DNA of 26,397 nt from Lachnospiraceae bacterium (GTDB taxonomy: Bacteria; Bacillota; Clostridia; Lachnospirales; Lachnospiraceae). Below the pieces are notes generated by a model. The model had not been told where the DNA came from. It searched no databases and worked only from the letters and a program-made list of their open reading frames with translations. The first letter of the stretch is position 1, and each line of letters begins with the position of its first letter. Shown here piece by piece: positions 23,563 through 26,397 of this stretch. The DNA is taken from NCBI GenBank assembly GCA_003488445.1, contig DNLO01000112.1:1-26397 (forward strand), in the 5' to 3' direction. Made by a program: the position numbers and the translations under genes.

Positions 23563-24520
23563 TGTCGGTACCTCTCATATCTGATGCTATGGACGGGAGC
23601 TCCCTGAAATACGGTGGTGTGATGATCTGCATACGCTCGCTCAGAGCAGTCTGACCGGTATATCTGAGATAGGAGAGCAGGCTCGTCAGCTTTGCTTCGG
23701 AGACGGGATCCTTTACGGCAGGGACCAATATGCGCCGGCAGCGGTCCAGCACCGCCTCGAAACCGGATAGCCATATGCCTGTGTCCAGGACTATATTCCG
23801 GTACCCTGCATCGGCGGAAGCCTGCAGGAGCCTGAAGATATCCTCGGCTGTGATCTGTGTGATATCGGCCGGGTTCATGGCGGGAAAGACGTAGTGCACG
23901 CCGGAGATCATCCTTATCATGCTGCCGAGCCTCAGAGCATATCGTTCCTTCGGCTCATCCCGCAGGAAGAACAGCAGGTCGGACAGATCGCTCTCCCCTG
24001 TCTCCCCTGTCATGACCGGGAAGCCGGAGACAGGTTCCAGGTTCAGGTATATCGTGGGAGCGGAATCGGACAGATGCTGGGAAACGGCCATGGCGAGACT
24101 CGTCTTCAGACATCTCCCCACAGGGGAGGTGAAGCAGTATATGCAGGCCGAATCTCTTACCGTGAGCGGAGATACGGGGATATCCGAATCCGAGATCACC
24201 TTCAGGATCTCCCGAAGTATGGCATCCACGGGCTGATAGATATCTACCGGATATACATCCGGATCTGTCCTGATACCCGGATCTTCAGTCAGGACTATGG
24301 TCAGCTCCGTTTTCAGCCGGCGCAGACCGGTGTCGAAGCAGGCATCATCCGTCAGGAGAAGAGAGATGGAATGCTCTTTCGCGAAGGAGATCAGCGTATC
24401 GTCCCTCGTGAAGCCTATGCAGGAGAGGCCAGTTTCTTTGTCGTTTATGTAGTTCAGGAAGTTTTCCAGATAATCGGGCCGGGAGAAATATACGGCCATG
24501 TCAGGTTTTTCTTTTTGCAT
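23534..24520 (-). CDS. TadZ/CpaE-like protein
   Basis: A 328-residue cytoplasmic protein that likely positions the pilus machine at the cell pole. An N-terminal receiver-like region (about 1-115) is followed by a ParA/MinD-type ATPase-like domain whose P-loop is degenerate (SPVGRCLKTSLA, about 131-142). This matches the deviant form seen in clostridial Tad loci, where a Lys-Thr remains but the glycines are altered, so ATP hydrolysis may be weak. GGAGG stands about nine bases before the ATG. It lies between the first peptidase gene and cpaF. Confidence 0.82.
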   Translation of the reverse strand: MQKEKPDMAVYFSRPDYLENFLNYINDKETGLSCIGFTRDDTLISFAKEHSISLLLTDDACFDTGLRRLKTELTIVLTEDPGIRTDPDVYPVDIYQPVDAILREILKVISDSDIPVSPLTVRDSACIYCFTSPVGRCLKTSLAMAVSQHLSDSAPTIYLNLEPVSGFPVMTGETGESDLSDLLFFLRDEPKERYALRLGSMIRMISGVHYVFPAMNPADITQITAEDIFRLLQASADAGYRNIVLDTGIWLSGFEAVLDRCRRILVPAVKDPVSEAKLTSLLSYLRYTGQTALSERMQIITPPYFRELPSIASDMRGTDIGRYASGLI

Positions 24521-24523
24521 GAT

Positions 24524-24940
24524 CTATAACCTCCAGAGGGGATATGCCCCGAGAAAAAGAGCGAAAGCAAAGGGAAAGCGTGTCTTTGAAAGGGATGTAT
24601 GCTGCGACTTCATGCAGAAGAGTATGAGGATGACCGAAGCGGGTACGGTGTACAGAAGAATAGCTTTGAGTCCGGATAATCCAAGATACAGTGACGTGAC
24701 CATGAGAAGCTTGATGTCGCCGGCTTTGATCAGATGAAGGCAGAAGAGGGGAAACAACAGGGCAAAAACGACAGCGGGTGGACCCAGCATGAGCGGCATG
24801 CTCAAAGGCCGGCCGAAGAATGATCTGCATATCAGATACAGTGCCGCAGATGACAGCAATATGGAGTTTTTGATCCGGTACTCTGCGATATCCGTCATCG
24901 CACAGATAAACAGAGTGAACAGAAAAAGATATCCTGTCAT
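24524..24940 (-). CDS. prepilin peptidase, A24 family (first gene of the Tad operon)
   Basis: A 138-residue polytopic membrane aspartic protease of the TadV/CpaA group. The catalytic aspartates are D17 in TDIAEYRIKN and D75 in KAGDIKLL; here the GDxK signature is complete, unlike in the other copy. It would process the Flp pilin and possibly the pseudopilins. It begins the operon after a 220-base leader; only a weak GAGA-type site precedes the ATG. Three bases separate its stop from tadZ. Confidence 0.88.
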   Translation of the reverse strand: MTGYLFLFTLFICAMTDIAEYRIKNSILLSSAALYLICRSFFGRPLSMPLMLGPPAVVFALLFPLFCLHLIKAGDIKLLMVTSLYLGLSGLKAILLYTVPASVILILFCMKSQHTSLSKTRFPFAFALFLGAYPLWRL

Positions 24941-24968
24941 GAACTGTCTCTTTTCTAAAATGGAATCG

Positions 24969-25007
24969 TGTCACAGATAAGTGACAGCAGGATCAAAACC
25001 GATCCTG
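24969..25007 (-). other. two adjacent hairpins in the Tad leader
   Basis: In the minus-strand RNA, CAGGATC pairs with GATCCTG (25007-24988) around a 6-base loop, then TGTCAC pairs with GTGACA (24986-24969) around another 6-base loop. They lie 29 bases before the first start codon. Neither has a T-run, so they are not terminators; they may be protein- or RNA-binding sites. Confidence 0.5.
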
Positions 25008-25021
25008 TGAAAGTGAAATAC

Positions 25022-25051
25022 ACTCTACACCCGATGAGGGACGGATGTCAA
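25022..25051 (-). promoter_or_regulatory. possible second Tad promoter
   Basis: On the minus strand, TTGACA (25051-25046) is followed after 18 bases by TAGAGT (25027-25022), a 4-of-6 match. It would start transcription downstream of the large hairpin at 25070-25099 and so bypass it. Confidence 0.35.
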
Positions 25052-25069
25052 GAACAAATTTAAACGATA

Positions 25070-25099
25070 GAAATGGCCGATCATCTGATCAGCCATTTC
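25070..25099 (-). terminator. terminator- or attenuator-like hairpin in the Tad leader
   Basis: GAAATGGC (25070-25077) pairs perfectly with GCCATTTC (25092-25099). Inside, GATCA pairs with TGATC around a 2-base loop. On the minus strand it is followed by TATCGTTTAAATTTG, a broken T-run. It may end transcription from the gene at 25260-26258 or attenuate the distal Tad promoter. Confidence 0.5.
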
Positions 25100-25126
25100 A
25101 GGAGAAGGTATTTCTTTCTTATGGGG

Positions 25127-25146
25127 TACCGCCCTTTCGGACGGTA
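25127..25146 (-). other. GNRA-loop hairpin in the Tad leader
   Basis: In minus-strand RNA, TACCGTCC pairs with GGGCGGTA around a GAAA tetraloop; one pair is a G-U. The pairing would be broken by a C-A mismatch in plus-strand RNA, so the structure belongs to the Tad leader transcript. Confidence 0.5.
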
Positions 25147-25167
25147 TCATGTATTGGGGGTACGCCA

Positions 25168-25195
25168 ATAATATAGCACCCGGCCGAATTGTCAA
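25168..25195 (-). promoter_or_regulatory. probable main promoter of the Tad operon
   Basis: On the minus strand, TTGACA (25195-25190) is followed after 16 bases by TATTAT (25173-25168), a perfect -35 and a 5-of-6 -10. It would give a leader of about 220 bases before the first gene at 24940. Confidence 0.6.
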
Positions 25196-25202
25196 CAATT
25201 CG
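25185..25202. promoter_or_regulatory. palindrome covering the Tad -35 element
   Basis: CGAATTG and CAATTCG (7 bp arms, 4-base centre) overlap the -35 TTGACA. A second, related inverted repeat uses ATTGTCAA slightly further upstream on the minus strand with TTGACAAT. This is a good position for a repressor. The regulator is unknown. Confidence 0.45.
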
Positions 25203-25259
25203 CATTTTTGACAATTATTACAAGGTTTTCAAGGCTTTTTTGTGCAAATCAACCGAAAG

Positions 25260-26258
25260 CTACTTGGAGCTGAACCTGAAAAGCGAATCCAGCATGCGCA
25301 GAGTCTTGAACTCTCCCTTGACCTGCATGTCTCCGGTCATGAATGCCCGCTGGAAGGTCTCGGCACCGGCCGTGATGTTCACCAGCTTTTCCTGATCTAT
25401 GCGACACACCACGGTGGGCTTTTCGATGTTCCCGTAGTGGACGTCCAGCTCCCCGTTCTTTATTATGACCGCCATGGGCTTGTCGAGCTCCTTTACGATG
25501 ATACTGTAGGCGGCTGAGAAAGAGGGATCGGGATCGAAATGATCCTTAAAGTCCTTGATCAGCATATCCTCCACTGACATTCCCTGATTGCCCATCAGCG
25601 TCTTGAAGTGGGAGGTGAGCTCCTTTATATCCTCCTTCTGAGTCTGGACATATTTGTCGTCGGAGGCGTATACCGACAGCTGCTCCGACTCCTGGGGAGT
25701 GAGCTCTATCTGCGGAGCCACGGAGACCATCTGTCGTACTGCCTGGTTGGAAGCAGGGAGAGATACGGTCTTCTGTGAGATGGTACGGTAGATATTCTCC
25801 GCCTTTTTCTCTATCAGGGTCATATAGTCCTTGTTGAGCTCGAAGGATATGGCATCCTGCACATAGCCGCATATGCCGGAGCAAGGCTTGCCGCCGAGGA
25901 TCTCCCAGGCCTGGGTGAGATCCAGCTTGCCTTCCCGCTCCCCGTAGGTGGTGCTCATGACCACGGGGCACATATATATCTGTGAGATGCGTTCTTTGTT
26001 GCCGTACAGCCATACTGCATCGAGAAACTCTGCCATCAGTCCTCCGGTGCCGTGCCACTCCACGGTGGAGGCCAGTATGATGCCGTCGCAGTCGCCGACG
26101 GTATTTGCGAGGGAGGAGATGTTCCGCTTTTCTTCGTAAAGGTTGTATCGGGTGACCTTCACGTTGATATCCTCCAGTACCGCCTGCATCCGCGTGATGA
26201 CGGTATTGGTGGGATCGCCGACTATCCCTCTTCCGCCGTAGTAGATGTTGATCCTCAT
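25260..26258 (-). CDS. flavodoxin-like / SCP2 sterol-carrier domain fusion protein
   Basis: A 332-residue cytoplasmic protein. Residues 1-165 look like a flavodoxin or NADPH-dependent FMN reductase fold (MRINIYYGGRGIVGDPTN; STVEWHGTGGLMAEFLDAVW; MSTTYGEREG). The C-terminal 110 residues resemble an SCP2 domain (AVIIKNGELDVHYG; RIDQEKLVNITAGAETFQRAFMTGDMQVKGEFKTLRMLDSLF), a hydrophobic-ligand-binding fold. The stop of the upstream HIT gene overlaps its start as ATGA. Substrate unknown; a role in flavin-dependent reduction of a lipid-like compound is plausible only as inference. Confidence 0.82.
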   Translation of the reverse strand: MRINIYYGGRGIVGDPTNTVITRMQAVLEDINVKVTRYNLYEEKRNISSLANTVGDCDGIILASTVEWHGTGGLMAEFLDAVWLYGNKERISQIYMCPVVMSTTYGEREGKLDLTQAWEILGGKPCSGICGYVQDAISFELNKDYMTLIEKKAENIYRTISQKTVSLPASNQAVRQMVSVAPQIELTPQESEQLSVYASDDKYVQTQKEDIKELTSHFKTLMGNQGMSVEDMLIKDFKDHFDPDPSFSAAYSIIVKELDKPMAVIIKNGELDVHYGNIEKPTVVCRIDQEKLVNITAGAETFQRAFMTGDMQVKGEFKTLRMLDSLFRFSSK

Positions 26259-26397
26259 AGTCTGATCTCCCCGGCCAGTGCCTTCAGCTCCTCATCGGAG
26301 GGAGAGCCCGGCTTCCAGCCTATAGTCTGTCCGTCATCCCTGTATCTGGGTATCAGGTGGATATGGAAGTGAAAGACCGTCTGGCCGGCGGTCTCGC
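26255..26397 (-). CDS. HIT family protein (C-terminal end only)
   Basis: The frame enters from the right edge and ends at 26255, so the 5' part is outside the window. The visible 46 residues include GQTVFHFHIHLIPRY, with the H-phi-H-phi-H histidine triad that defines HIT nucleotide hydrolases and transferases such as Hint. The Hint-like ending is followed by a longer tail (GWKPGSPSDEELKALAGEIRL). It is coupled to the flavodoxin-SCP2 gene by an ATGA overlap. Confidence 0.88.
   Translation of the reverse strand, partial: ETAGQTVFHFHIHLIPRYRDDGQTIGWKPGSPSDEELKALAGEIRL

Noticed and set aside
25210-25245. Terminator after the flavodoxin-SCP2 gene
   Set aside because: The T-rich stretch contains a direct repeat (CAAGG, TTTT, CAAGG), not an inverted one, so no stem can form; the hairpin at 25070-25099 is the better candidate.
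1-26397. Insertion sequences, phage genes, CRISPR arrays, toxin-antitoxin pairs or origins
   Set aside because: Looked for on both strands; no transposase, integrase, regular repeat-spacer series or other sign was seen.

Overview
The window comes from a low-to-moderate GC Firmicute, most likely a clostridial (Lachnospiraceae-like) bacterium. The evidence is the gene order yaaR-holB-yaaT(ricT)-trmN6(yabB)-rsmI followed by hup-rqcP(yabO)-divIC-tilS-hpt-ftsH, which is the Bacillus/Clostridia arrangement, together with purine-rich Shine-Dalgarno sites, tRNAs without encoded CCA, a strong sigma-A type promoter before hup, and a clostridial-style Tad pilus locus. AGA/AGG arginine and ATA isoleucine codons dominate most genes; hup is the clear exception. 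No insertion sequence, phage gene or CRISPR array is visible.

Layout, left to right. (1) 1-329: end of a tRNA cluster (3' end of one tRNA, then initiator tRNA-Met and tRNA-Phe) closed by a strong terminator. (2) 397-10690, plus strand: one tightly packed, largely overlapping gene string. It opens with a surface-glycan cassette (nucleotide-sugar SDR enzyme, GT2 glycosyltransferase, multi-spanning GT-C-like protein) and a lipoprotein L,D-transpeptidase. A PLP-dependent Orn/Lys/Arg decarboxylase follows, split into two reading frames (main part plus separate C-terminal domain). After it come an atypical guanylate-kinase-like protein, YaaR, DNA polymerase III delta', RicT, a tRNA1(Val)-type methyltransferase and RsmI. 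(3) 10698-15574, plus strand: hup with its own promoter, rqcP, divIC, tilS, hpt and ftsH. The sporulation genes that sit among these in spore-formers (yabP, yabQ, spoIIE) are absent, which suggests an asporogenous lineage. (4) 24940 down to 15551, minus strand: a complete Tad/Flp-type pilus operon, in transcription order: prepilin peptidase, TadZ/CpaE, TadA/CpaF ATPase, TadB, TadC (with an unusual inserted domain), a 53-residue Flp pilin, a DUF5702-like protein, a Cys-rich pseudopilin, a second prepilin peptidase, a TadE-like pseudopilin, and a membrane FHA protein. The last gene runs convergently into ftsH with a 24-base overlap. (5) 24941-25259: the leader and promoter region of the Tad operon, rich in hairpins. 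(6) 25260-26397, minus strand: a flavodoxin-SCP2 fusion and the end of a HIT-family gene.

How it fits together: the left two thirds is envelope glycan and core housekeeping (replication, tRNA/rRNA modification, ribosome rescue, division, purine salvage, membrane proteolysis). The right third is a dedicated pilus assembly system. Its most distinctive elements are the Cys-rich pseudopilin with two HCCC-type motifs, the 29-base inverted repeat that would fold around that gene's start codon, the use of two prepilin peptidases, and the FHA protein as a possible phospho-dependent regulator.
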